Source of the DNA: Liolophura sinensis
Taxonomy: Eukaryota; Mollusca; Polyplacophora; Chitonida; Chitonidae
Direction: 5' to 3'
Assembly: GCF_032854445.1 (NCBI RefSeq)
Contig: NC_088295.1
Span: forward strand, 88,619,836 to 88,683,835
Length of the DNA: 64,000 bases
The notes beneath the pieces are model-generated. The model was not told where the DNA came from and searched no databases. It saw only the letters and a program-made list of their open reading frames with translations. The position numbers and the translations under genes were made by a program. This document shows positions 42,457-54,185 of the stretch, piece after piece. Position 1 is the first letter of the stretch, and the number at the start of each line of letters is the position of its first letter.

Positions 42457-42512
42457 CCCTGGGGAAACCCACGACCATCCACAGGTTGCTGCACGACCTT
42501 CCCATGCACGAC
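42457..42512 (-). repeat. SINE family A fragment
   Basis: The minus strand reads GGGAAGGTCGTGCAGCAACC, TGTGGATGGTCGTGGGTTTC, CCC. Only the central block is present. Confidence 0.65.
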
Positions 42513-42859
42513 AGCCTAGTATAAGCGGAATCTATGCTACATGCAATTACCATGGAAATGTGCTCAGAGAAAAGCAGTTTCGGTGGCATACCGGTAGTGT
42601 AACTTATAAAATAATCAGTGCGCTAAGCTGTGATAAAAACATTTGGACTCCTAATGGGATGTCTACGCATATTACCTGATTAAGGCTGATATTTTCTTAT
42701 TCCATTACTCTCCCAAAGCGCAAATTTTCATTGAATTATCAGCATTTTTTAAGTGTGAAAAAGATACAACAATGATAATAGCTGTTACTTTGATGATAGT
42801 ACTAACTTTGTGTAATGTTAAGACCTGTAATTATTGTTTGTATGTATGTATGTATGTAT

Positions 42860-43208
42860 GAATGTTCTTGTACGTCGTACTTAGCAATGTTTCAGTCATA
42901 TGACGACGAGCAGCCGTTAGGTGTGTGGACAAATACGGTGTCTTCGTGTGGCAGGGCGAGTTCATGCCGCCAAAGTGCTGCCGCCATTGAAGTATAATGC
43001 CGAAGACACCAGAAATGACACTCCACCCTGTAACAATGTACTCACACCGGGACGACCAGTCCTGTCTTCTTGCTCTAACCACTCACTACTGAACCCCAAG
43101 CGAGGAAGCAACAGGAACATTTTAGTCTTTGGTATGAAGCGACCCGGGTTTGATGCCGGGTCTCACAAATTAGAGGAGAACGCTCTAATCATTAGTCCGC
43201 TGAAGTGG
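42860..43208 (-). repeat. tRNA-headed SINE, family C
   Basis: The minus strand has GATTAGAGCGTTCTCCTCTA and GGCATCAAACCCGGGTCGC (B box), a body with GTGAGTGGTTAGAGCAAGAA and GTCTTCGGCATTATACTTCA, and the tail GTCGTCATATGACTGAAACA. It matches the copy at 22898-23240. A 3'-tail fragment of the same type sits at 44572-44620 (minus) and, mirrored, at 63490-63540 (plus). Confidence 0.75.
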
Positions 43209-43881
43209 TGTAGTTATTGTTCGTAAAGTTGTAACAAATGTCACATATCATATCTTTTAGCATTTATAATGCGGAACACAACACCTAAAGGCGTGAATTT
43301 GACATAGTATTAGATTATAACATTTTCTATAATCATTTTGCAAAGTGTTAAATTTTTAACACTTGAAAGTGTTAACCTAAGATTAAAATGCTTTCCCTCC
43401 CTCACCAATGCCACAATGTGGGATTCAGTATTGTTATTTTTAGTATTTCAGTTTTAAGAGAGTACATACAATCTGACAGCACAATGTTATTTTAACTCCT
43501 GCAGCATATGTTTTCGTCCAAAATTTATTTTTTCGCCTAAAATTTCTCTATCATCGAGATTTCTCTTTCGTCCAAATTTTTTTTCTCCCAGATTTATAAT
43601 TTTATCTTTATAAGATTCACGCGTTGAATAAAGTAAATCTAGCATAAAAACACACTTTTTATGACAAAAGATATTTCTCGGAGAAAAAATTCATTTGTAA
43701 TTGCATTTTTTTTTCGCTGTGAAATTTCAGCAGATCCTTGTGTGTTTCCAAAATTTAATAACAAAACAATGTGAGCCCCAGGACAGGATGTACTCGTATA
43801 ATTAAGGTTAAACAGACTGAAAAGACCTATTTATTCAACCTTGAAAAAAAAAATTAAAAAGATTAAATGTCCTCCTAGTCC
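43209..43881. other. Intergenic 5' flank of amine oxidase copy 1; nothing recognised
   Basis: A/T-rich DNA with several long T and A runs. It is the presumed promoter area of the plus-strand amine oxidase copy, but no TATA or other element can be fixed. Confidence 0.45.
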
Positions 43882-44649
43882 ATGCATCCTAAAGCAGTAA
43901 CCAGGGAATGTGCGCTTCTTGAATTCTACAAGAAAATTTTTTCGTTCTTCTTGCTAGTATCGATTTGCTCTTACAGCGTGCAGAGTTCTCCGGAAATTAT
44001 TGTGACAGGTGCAGGGGCGTCTGGACTGGCCGCTGCCAGAGCACTGACGGGCGCTGGACAGTACACAGTGACTGTCTTAGAAGCCAGACCCAATCGTTAC
44101 GGGGGAAGAATATGGACAAATACTGAAAGTTTTCAAAGTGCATCCGGAATGTCATTATACATTTACAAAGAGGCAAATTTGGAAAACGAGTAATATAAAT
44201 ACAAATCACAAATTATATATCAGTTAAGGCAGTGGACGAAATGAAAATGTCCCATACAAAATGTATCTAAATTCTAAAGGTTGATTTAGTAGGGCATAGA
44301 AGTGCTGTGAGTTATTAAAAAAGATAATTTCTAACCCTAACACTAAGTACTTACAAATACACGGATTAATACGGAATAGTTTGACGTACATATTGTAGTA
44401 CGTGTCCACCACAACCCCCAACCCTGTGCGCGCGCACACACATACACCCAAAGACAAGCACAGTGTTTTGATTCTGTGTTTCAGTTTTATTTTTTGTTGA
44501 ATCATCTTCAGGAATGAAAGAGGTATCCAACATTAATGATAAATGTATGTACATGTATATTTACTTGTGGGTTTACGTCGTGTAATTTACGACTTTTCAG
44601 TCATATGACGACCACATTAGTGATACATTTAAAGTCTCTCTCTCGCCCT

Positions 44650-44652
<3 letters not shown>

Positions 44653-44734
<82 letters not shown>
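44653..44734. repeat. (TA)n microsatellite in arm 1
   Basis: Uninterrupted TA repeat of about 41 units. The mirrored array in arm 2 is 63366-63453 (about 44 units). Open frames of Tyr-Ile repeats here are artefacts. Confidence 0.98.
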
Positions 44735-44736
<2 letters not shown>

Positions 44737-44853
44737 GTTCCCTTGATAAGAACAAGACTGCAGTCGGAATACAAACATGCAGAAAGTTGAAAAGGCTAAC
44801 TTGATTGTTTTTTATTCTATCATTTCTCCTCACTTGTCACATTTGGGAGGCGC

Positions 44854-46116
44854 GTCCTCTTAATATTTGGGTAGAGTTTATGACACAATTTCCAAATTGT
44901 CTAAATCATTCTCTGTGCTTTTAAAGACCATTTGAACATATTTTCCGCTTCAGAAAAACAAATTTGTTGTCCAGTTTGTTCTCTTCTGTTCTTATACGTC
45001 ATATTGAGGGTGCATTGTGGGTTTGCCTATGCTTTCCCTAACTCTCACCAGTTAAGTGATGAAGTTATATGGTTTGTTCACTTTTGTTTCTTGTCAACAT
45101 AGCAGAAGCGTAATGGAAACGAGTCGCATCGCTTAAAATTTATGTTATGGTCGTTTTGTGATATATCGATTTTTATGTGAACACTGTATTTGTAGGGCTG
45201 CCTTACTATCAATTAGGAGGATCCTGTAACTTTTAATGATTAACACCAATCCCGTGGGCATTGTTTGTGATTTACTGCCATAAGAGGCATATTTTCAGGT
45301 TCCAGAACACTGAACATTTGTGACGAACAGACCATGACGAATATGATTTTTCCGGCATTTCATGTACATACATGTATGTTAGGCTAAAGTCTAAAGCATC
45401 ACAAAGGCTGCTCAGATAATTATAACTAGTTCCGATGATGGGAATTACCTTAAAGCTACAACAATTATCCCATTATTATTTGATGGTTCAAACCGTTCAT
45501 GTTGTCATTAGGCTGTACATACTTTACATACAACGAAAAATTAGTGTGCAATTATTCAGATGTGCTGTTTTGAGGATTCCTGATAGTTGGGCGGTCATTA
45601 CTTTTACTTGAGTGTATACATGAAAAAGACTTGCTGTGTGTGTCATCTTGAGAAGCAGTGTATATGGATAAATAGAGAATTGCATTCAGGAATGAAAATA
45701 GGGGTAGGCAGTGATTGCTACAGAATTTGTTTACAATTATTTTCAATCTTTTTCTGTACGTTACACGTGCTTATTGTACATTACAATCACTTGGCATTTA
45801 ACCTAAATGTTTACAGGAGAAATCTAGAATTGAAAATGGATTCCTCTGAGTCCATAACTTTGTGTGCTAATCCGCCAGACAAATCAACTCACTCAAGAAT
45901 GTAGGGCGCCGTTATAGCCAAACCTATGGCGTGAAGCTTTCACTACATGAATCCTCTCACACATGTTTCAATGCTGTGTACAAAGTTTACAAACAAGTGT
46001 TTTTTTTCTTCGAGTCCAGAATAACGAAATACCTTTACTTGTCATGACCTTGCGCGTTTAAAAATTTAGACAATTTGGAAATTGTGTCATAAACTCTACC
46101 CAAATATTAAGAGGAC
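44854..46116. mobile_element. 1.26-kb segment bounded by perfect 53-bp inverted repeats (arm 1)
   Basis: Ends 44854-44906 and 46064-46116 are exact reverse complements over 53 bases, starting GTCCTCTTAATATTTGGGTA. The same segment is in arm 2 (62008-63226) with equally perfect ends. The interior holds a 105-codon open frame (45587-45904) conserved in arm 2 but unlike any protein I know. No transposase and no clear target duplication are visible. It could be a non-autonomous DNA transposon that entered before the arms were made. Confidence 0.6.
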
Positions 46117-46520
46117 GAAGAAGTCTAAACTTCTGGTAAACAGCATGACTGGTAAACAGCATGTCATAGGATCACATTTCATTGTTCTACAGCGTAATCC
46201 AGTTTTTGCTGGTATGAAAATTGCATATTTTCCCCACGTTTAGCCAATCCATGTTCCTAGCTATCACTTGAAATGATGGAGAAACCTTATAGCTGTGTCA
46301 ATCGAAGCTGTCACTCATCATGAAAATGTCGGCAAATTTGGATATATGAACATGACCATTATGGCTGGCTGGTTAGGGATATGGTTGGATACATGACATC
46401 TGATGTCCCACCCTCACCCCTTCTTGTGACGGCGGTATTTTTCATATCATTTCAAGTGAAGCCAATAGTGACGTCATGACGCCACAGAATGAATGAACAT
46501 ATGTGTTCACAGACTGCTTA

Positions 46521-46868
46521 CAGCGCACTATGCCGCTCTCTATGCACGCTTTACATCACTGCCACCAATGGACAAGCTTGACATTTGGAGCTGGTGTGAC
46601 GCACATGGGCGTGTTTAAGCTTAGCCTCACCACTGATGCTCATGCGTGGCAATATTTAATCAATAAAATTGGTTCCCGTATCACTTAGAAGCATGTTAGA
46701 TAAAGAGAATCCATGTGTATAAAGTATTAATAGAAACAACGGTTAAAACAGAGTTTTTGTATATCCTGTCATCACTTTCTGCCTCATCATGGTTCAAGAT
46801 TTCCCTTCAAAATTTGCTAGTGGTGGCAGTGATGCGAAGTGAATGCAGAGAGCGAAACATGTGCTCTG
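46521..46868 (+). mobile_element. Small inverted-repeat element, family M, arm 1 copy
   Basis: The ends CAGCGCACTATGCCGCTCTC and, reversed, CAGAGCACATGTTTCGCTCTC both continue to CATCACTGCCACCA: about 47-bp imperfect terminal repeats around 350 bp. Non-coding. Other copies: 24115-24330, 25665-26185 and the mirrored 61276-61613. Confidence 0.7.
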
Positions 46869-47584
46869 AATGTGTTTTGTTTCATATATATGTTTTTCAG
46901 GGGGGACGAGACCGTCTCCCAGCCCCCCAGTTACCCTAACAGAAGAAAGATCCAGTATTTCCTGACCACATCACACATACTTGAACCCTGGAGATACTCC
47001 ATAATTCATGAAGTCAAACTGACTCGTTTCTACAGAGGACATCTTCACACCCTCTGAATGCGGGCTTAGATTAACCATACAGGGCCAAAAGGCTGTTCCC
47101 CGTGTTACGGTATTGAAAACAGCAACAGAAAACAGACTCAGTGACTCAGTATTACAATGTAAACAATGCTTTATATATAAAATGAGACGTACAGTTTTAC
47201 AGACAGTTCAACAACAACAACATAAAAAAATACATACACATTAGTATTACCGGCCTTTAAAAGTTTCCAGTTCACCTTTGCATCCCAAGGAACGTATTCA
47301 ATGAAATCCAACATAAGGACCATGGGATAAACACACAATTCACATAAGTCACAAGTTGTCCCAGTCAGGTACTTCGCTAGGTAGCGAACGCGAACACAGT
47401 ACACTCTCCTGGCTCCCAGTGGATGCAGCAAAATACCTCCACTCTGCACAGAAAACACGGCTTATATACGTTCCAGGTGGATTCAACTATTTTTAGACAC
47501 AGAATAAAGATACACTTTATAAACGCGTGTTTAATCGTAAAAGACTGTGTTAAGACGTCATACGTCGGAAAGTTCGGTAGTACC

Positions 47585-47700
47585 CTGCCAAAGGTCGATA
47601 GTTTTCCCCGGACACATCGGTTTCCTCCATGTATCTGCAACAATGACCTCCATAATGTAAGCGAAATAATCTTGAGTATGGCAAAATCAATTATGGTATA
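47585..47700 (+). repeat. Diverged SINE tail in the intron before E3 of amine oxidase copy 1
   Basis: GGTCGATAGTTTTCCCCGG, GGTTTCCTCCATG, then AATGTAAGCGAAATAATCTTG and GAGTATGGC follow the order of the family A 3' half. The mirrored copy is 59577-59695 (minus), so the insertion predates the duplication. Confidence 0.6.
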
Positions 47701-50582
47701 AAGCCTTAATTATAATAAAATTTGAATTAGATTTGCATGTCCATGTAAGCTTTGACTTTTATGAACATATTTTCATAGCTTTTCATAACGAATATATTGT
47801 TTGTATATATAGCTGTGGAGCATCTCTCATCAGACTTGGAAAAAGACATATCCGTACACTCGGCTTTGAGACAAGTCAATCAGTATCAGCTGATTGAGGA
47901 TCCTCTCTCACAAACATTTCTGGCTGAGCACGAGTTCTTCTTCGGAGATACCGCAGATACCCTGAGCACAAAATATCTGTATGATGGATACTTTGAGATT
48001 GATACTTCACCGGCTTCTGACAAAATACCAGTGCTTGGATACACTAAGATGTTAGATATGTAAGTTGTAAACAACATCAACTAACTTTATTAGTTACGTT
48101 CTTAGAAAATTACAAGCAAAGTTTAACTGTGTACAAAATATATGTATGCTGATTTCATATGCTTAGTATTTCACCTGAGTAATAATCCTCGTTACAGTGA
48201 AGGTTAAGCAAAACTTAGGTACGTGAGAAGCACTTGACACTTTCATATGATGAAAGGAAATGACAACACTTACCATAGCCTTACTTATTCAGGAAGAGGG
48301 GTGGAAACAGAACAAAACGGTCGCAGCCATTTGCTCTTGACGAGCTTGGGGACTCAATGAATCAGCGTGTAATCAGGAATTCCTACGAGACCATGGGATA
48401 TGCCATGTTTACCAACCAGAAACATACATGATGTCGCGCTAACTGTACCCATAATGCAAAACAGGGTTCAGCTGCGTTCCCGAGGTAAAGCAATGGCGGC
48501 GCTTTTGATGCTCTCATAACAATATTGGTGATTTTTGCTTACGGTAAATTGTCATAAACGTAATAACCTAAGCAATAAGTATGCCTATCTTTGAAGTATG
48601 GCAATGTAATCCTCGGCCCCTCATGTGTTAGATCTATACCCTTCCTACCACAGTTTTGGTTTCTTGTATTTTCCAAGAAATCTTTGCTGGCAAAGATGGG
48701 CGCCGGGAATACGAGTACAATGGAAAGTTACAGCACAGCGGACACTTCACATCTTGCCTACATTCATATATCTTGTTTCCCCGAGCACGTATATAACGAG
48801 TGTGATGACTGCTAAAATACTGAGAGAACGCTTGAGACAGTGCTTTAACGAAAACTTTCATGCACTTTGTATGAGGACATTTTCACTCCGACCAGGTATT
48901 ACTCTATTAATACACACAACAATGCTGAAGTCGTCGTGCCATTTCCGTGTTGAAGGATCGTACAGAACTCTCCGACGGAAGCTTCACTACATATCCTCCT
49001 GGACCAGGAAGTCACGGGTGTGGATGTTCAAGAAGACAAGCGCGTGGTCATCAAATGTAGGAATGGTCAGACTTACCAGGCGGGTGCTGTTATCGTGACG
49101 TTACCACTGGGGGTTTTGAAAGCGAATGACGTCAAATTCACGCCAGGTTTATCCCCGAAAATGAAGGGGGCAATAAAGAGAGTTGGTAAATCTGTGTGTG
49201 AAGTACATATAGAACTGTGATTATATATCCTATAATGATCTGTTTGGATGAAAATTTGATCCATGGTGTTACAAGATGGTTCAAAATTGTAACATTGCGT
49301 CATTATTAAGACGTCCAATTCTGTATCACTCACGCAAAATGTGCATAATTAAAAGTAAGCAACTGTCGTGTCTTGAAATTATGTCTTTAATGGTTTTAAA
49401 TACCGTCATTCAATTCCTTTTACACATAAATTACGTCTAGGGATGAAATATTTTACAGGTTCATTTACGTAATATATTCTGTACAGAGGTGGTGTTTTTG
49501 TGGGGTTTTTTTAGGAATTGGCACGGTAAACAAGCTTGTGGTAGAATTTAACCAACGAGTCTGGCCCAACAAAACACAGCAGATAACTGTGGCGATGCGA
49601 GATAGTGCTGATCAAGGCAAGTTTTCCATTCTGACGAGTTTCCAGGCCATTGTGAAAAAGCCTGTAATAGTGACTTATGCTGTCAGCCAGATTGGAAAAC
49701 AGAGCGAGACGCTAAGTGATGCCGAGCTTAAAGACATAGGTAAATCTACTAACGTATTAACCAATGAAGTACATTTATCACGTCCAAATTTAACACAGAA
49801 TTGCAAAAATCCACTATTACAAATTGATTTGTTCTTGAAAATCAAATATTAATTTTTTTGTCCGAGGCATGGTAAGATTCGCTTATAAATATTAGTGTTT
49901 GTAAAATGCATATGTGCAATATTAAAAGCATGAAGTTGCTTTTGATTGAAATTTTAAGAATTCTTTTAAATGTTTAAGTATGTTAGTATACTGTTTTAAT
50001 GGTTAACACATTTTAATTGTCATGGCCTGAATCAGACAATGGGATTATGCATTACCCCGTCTGCATCCCATCTCCCAAAATGCTTTATTTTCCTAAGCTA
50101 TATGATATGCAGTTTCACACACTCTAATTTCAAATATAAGTGTTGTTTATTTTCAGCTCTAAGTCGCCCAAACACATCATTTGGCACGGCCCTAGACAAT
50201 GTAACTGTTGTGAATATTTCTGGCACGAAATGGAAGAGTGACCGGTTCTCCAGAGGGTCGTATTCATTCCCAGCTTTAGGTAAGAATTCTGCTGTACCAG
50301 GTGCGGTGTCACCACTGAAAACGCTTTCTGTTTTATGACACGCATAGACAACGTTCTCACCACATATTAAGTATTTTTCGCTCGACACAATGATCCATGA
50401 CACATCAGCAGGATCCGACTGTCCGTATACTGTGTGGTTGCGCACGGTGTCATGGATGGCGTCTACTGCATAAGGTTCCAGTGAGGTAACACTACACATA
50501 TGTTGGTGTTGAAAGCGGCGCTAAAAGCTAAAGCAATCAATACTAGCTTGCTTGAGTCTTTGTTCTCATCATTTACAAATGG

Positions 50583-50745
50583 TTAGACACCACTAGGACA
50601 CACCGGCAATGGCTAGGTGCCACCCAAAGACACTATGACATACGCGTGATATTTAGGTGCCACCCAAAGACACTATAATATACGCGTGATATTTATGTGC
50701 CACGCTGAGACACTATAACACGTGCTTGGTGGCTAGGAGTTACCT
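50583..50745. repeat. Short tandem repeat, about 49-bp unit, in intron 6 of amine oxidase copy 1
   Basis: Three to four diverged units with TAGGTGCCACCCAAAGACACTA then TACGCGTGATATT. Not found in arm 2. Confidence 0.7.
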
Positions 50746-51075
50746 CAGAAAAAGTTAATACCACTGATGGTTAAGAGCTATCGGTAGGTGTGTGGTCCTG
50801 TCCGTGGGAACTGGCAATCAACGATATAGAAACCACAGTAACACGACAGGAATTACCGCATATGTTAAGTTACCATGCATAGTTTGGGGAATAAATTATC
50901 ATATATCGTATCTGTATTTATGTGTTAATAAAGGCGGGAGACTGGGAAGCTCTCGGAGAGGCTGAACCCCCGCTGTTCTTTGCTGGTGAGCACACGCAAT
51001 ATGGAACCGCACTGTCTGCCATATAGACCGGAAAGAGAAGTGGAAACTTACTTAAAATCAGACAATGCTGCTCCA

Positions 51076-54000
51076 GCGAAGGTGTCCTATAGTTATACAG
51101 TTCTAAATTCTCCACTGTTTCACATCTTTCAATGTATCCTGCAGCATTTATAAATCTATTTGTTTTGCATTCAAAAGCGCCTTTTGTTTGCGCATTAAGT
51201 GTATTCTTTCTAGAATCTCTATGTTATTTTTACAGTAATGACTTGTAAGAATTTATAAATGATGTGCATACTTGAAAACCACGCTTACATCTTTAAATCA
51301 GCATTTAAAGTTTAGAAAGATGAGGGAAGATTATCAATTCCAGCAATATGTTATGGTGAAATGATGAGAGAAAATGAATCAAGTACAGTTCAATGCATCA
51401 TAGTTATGTAAATGTCGAAACAAGGAGACGAAACTATCATTTATTTTTACCAGCATGTATCAAGTACAGTGCTGCACAGTTTCTATTCTTTTACTGAGAG
51501 AGTTCATTGTACAGGGTTTGTTATGTCCAGATACACACATGGATAAGGTGTTGAAAGCTTTAGAGGGATTTGTCCTGACCAACAGGCTATTCCCCTGATA
51601 ATGTTTTTATAATTGGTTTTGATATCTATCCAGATTCACTGAAAAGTTTTTTTTGTTGTTGTTACAGTTGTTACAGAGACTAGCACACGCCAGTGTACAC
51701 CATTCCCCATGCTGTGACGTCTGCACTTTTTAAAAAGTTATGTAAAACTACCTGTTTATGTAACCACAGGTGATTTTGGTTGGTGTTTAAAACTTCTTAA
51801 CATATCCCTGTACAAAAATGCAATGGGTATATATGTACTTCGAAAATTCAGGTAACGTTTTGTTTAGGTGACTATACCACATTAAAGTTTTTTTATTATA
51901 AGTATAAAAACAGAATAGGAAAAATGCATCAATATTTTAAAGAATAAATCTCGCATATGTGTAAATATGCAGTGGAAAGTAGCCGAATCGGACATGAGAT
52001 CACCTGTGAGCCTCGGGGTTAAAGAGGACACCAGTAAGCAGTGTCAACAGGGCGTGGCAGACCCCAAAGATGTAAGTGCCCCCGATTCGACGCTGTCTGG
52101 CAGTGTGGTAAGGCTCGTACAAAAAATGTCATTATGTTTCGTTTGTCGTTTAACTTCCTACTGGACAACTTTTCCACTAATTATGAGATGGAAGCCAGTC
52201 TTATTGGTGGAGGAGACCAGGGCGCCCATGGTAAATCGTTGGCCTTGGCAAGTTACGAACAAACTTTTCCATGTGTGACAAACAGATATACACAGTATAC
52301 CCAGCATATTGGTGGAAGACAAGTGGTCTTCAACGAACATTCTAGACCGCCCCAGTGGCCACATCTGTAAAATTCTGCAAGGCTACTTAGAGCGAGCGCC
52401 TTAGGTAAAAATTAGTACTTTAAAGGAGAGTTTACAGGTAAGGAAAGCTTTGGTGAAAGCATTATTCTCGGGTATAAGAAGCACAAAGAGAAAAATTTTG
52501 GGAATTTTTGTTTGCAACAAGATAATATTATGACTTCATCTCGTCACCACTTACAGCCAGGAGTGTTTGGCAAAATGTCTGAGTACTACTCCTACAAAAT
52601 TCAAATGCCCAAAGACGCGATTTGTCAGTTATCTGGACCTATTATATTATCAGGGTCCACAACACCACTGATTCTGATCAAACTCTATGCGCTATTTGGT
52701 TTTTGAGACATCCACCAATCCATTACATTTAGGTGTTATGAGGATCTGGATCCAGGGAGTTTTTAAACGATTCCTCACAATTGCGGAATACACAGAGTGT
52801 TGTCCCTTTGTCTGTAGATTTTTGGCGGCGTCGTTGGACACAGGCTTTAAACCACAACGTTAAAGGACCCTTGCAACTAGATAGAAAATCGCTCCACTTC
52901 GGTGCAGCAGTTAATAGGAACCACACAAGTACTTGTTTTTTGTGTATTTCTTCCAAAAATGTCAAGTTATGCGGTTAATAAGTTCTATACAGATTATATA
53001 AAGTATTCTTCCAGTGAAAACTCAACACTATTTACTTCAGCTAACATCAGTTTAGCTTGGTAATAAATTTCTATTACTAGCCCGGTACTAGGGGCATTAT
53101 ATTCATCGTTTCAAATTGCCTCGCCACTTTGAATATATGAACAGTTACAATCAAACCACAACTGAGATACATATTTTATTATCTACAACTTACATTCTAG
53201 GATTGTACACGGTTTGAATACCGATTTCACTCATTCGCCTAGAACATACCTTGCATCTTTCCTATATCATCGAAAACTGATGACTGCTTCTCTTTGTATG
53301 ATTCCGTCCTTTCTGAATCACACAAGAAATTCTTTTATATACAAATATTTCTTCATATAATGTCAAGTAATATATTAAGTTTAAATATGTTAATGTAAAT
53401 CTATACAAATCACATAGAGTATTCTTCCAATGAAAGAGCGCTATTTACTTCACCCAGCATCATATCGTTCAATGACATTGAAAAAGGGGGCACCTGTTTA
53501 CCGGCTTAACTTCGTAATAAATGTCTATTACTGGGATAGGGTCGTATCTTCATCGTGTTGAATTAGATCGCCACTTTGGGAATATAAACAGTTGCAATCA
53601 AGGAGCAACTGAGATACATATTTTGTTATCGACAACTTATATTCTAGCATGGTACACAGCTTGCATACTAATTTCACTTAGTCACCTAGAATATACCTTG
53701 CGTCTTTCCTATACCATCGAAAACTGTTGACTGCTTCTCGTTGGATGATTCCGTCCTATATTTGCCCTTTATATGCTTCTATAGTTCTGTGGTAGTTTGT
53801 CTTAAACGTCGTTTAGGAAATTAACCTTTCGATTATTGACCCGTAACTAAGACTAATTTAACATTATATTATATCAGTCCCAGCCCGAAACGTCCATCTT
53901 GGTTGACGGCAGGTATAAGAATGTCTGTTTCGAAGCAAAGAATGATATTACATTAAACTCTGTTTTAATTATATAGATGATATTCTCAAACATCACCCAA

Positions 54001-54185
54001 ACTTGTTCCAGCTAAGGTAGTTCTGAATATGAACTCTTTTGTGTGGCGTATTTTTATCCTGTGTATTTTGCTTTGTGTGATGACGATTGACTGAAATTAC
54101 TTCCTTAAATTACTACGCGCTGCTGCTTACACGCGCTTGTAAGAAAACAGAGAAACAAGACAACACAGTCTCGCTGATTTGAGGC
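51076..54185. other. Centre of the inverted duplication; no gene seen
   Basis: Non-coding DNA between the two convergent amine oxidase copies. It contains a diverged tandem duplication: 52978-53317 resembles 53398-53760, for example GAGATACATATTTT near 53163 and 53612, and CCTATA(T/C)CATCGAAAACTG near 53261 and 53709. Open frames at 51967-52370 show no recognisable similarity. Confidence 0.5.

Larger units (their letters stand above)
44101..50400. repeat. Arm 1 of a large inverted duplication
   Basis: Matches 57300-64000 read in reverse, introns included. Position 44101 pairs with 64000, 44854 with 63226, 46116 with 62008, and 48059 with 59208. The pairing is interrupted at 47103-47508, where arm 2 has about 1.27 kb instead (59767-61040). 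The left limit cannot be seen because arm 2 leaves the window. Similarity is high in both coding and non-coding parts. Confidence 0.92.
43882..51075 (+). pseudogene. Flavin amine oxidase / L-amino-acid oxidase, copy 1 (exon 2 missing, last exon decayed)
   Basis: FAD enzyme of the monoamine/polyamine/L-amino-acid oxidase family. Exons: E1 43882-44137, E3 47813-48059, E4 48956-49185, E5 49515-49739, E6 50157-50279, and E7 remains about 50925-51075. E1 encodes a hydrophobic leader (IFSFFLLVSICSYS) and the dinucleotide motif VTGAGASGLAAARAL, then GGRIWTN. E4 gives LLDQEVTGVDV and [15 protein letters not shown]6 gives [13 protein letters not shown]7 should give LFFAGEHT. E2, encoding DMGASFIHG in copy 2, is absent: 47103-47508 is unrelated sequence. 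E3 has lost ten bases at its start, which lets E1 join E3 in frame. E7 has no acceptor AG, a stop (51024-51026) and small deletions. Likely a pseudogene, though a shortened transcript is possible. Confidence 0.85.

Noticed and set aside
44597-44833. Tyr-Ile repeat proteins around the (TA)n tracts
   Set aside because: Microsatellite artefacts.
45587-45904. Annotating the 105-codon frame inside the 53-bp-repeat segment as a gene
   Set aside because: Conserved between arms, but the arms are recent duplicates, so conservation proves little; no recognisable domain.
52190-52250. Minus-strand match to the amine oxidase exon 2 start (CATGGGCGCC)
   Set aside because: Similarity covers only about 30 bases and fades; no exon structure around it.
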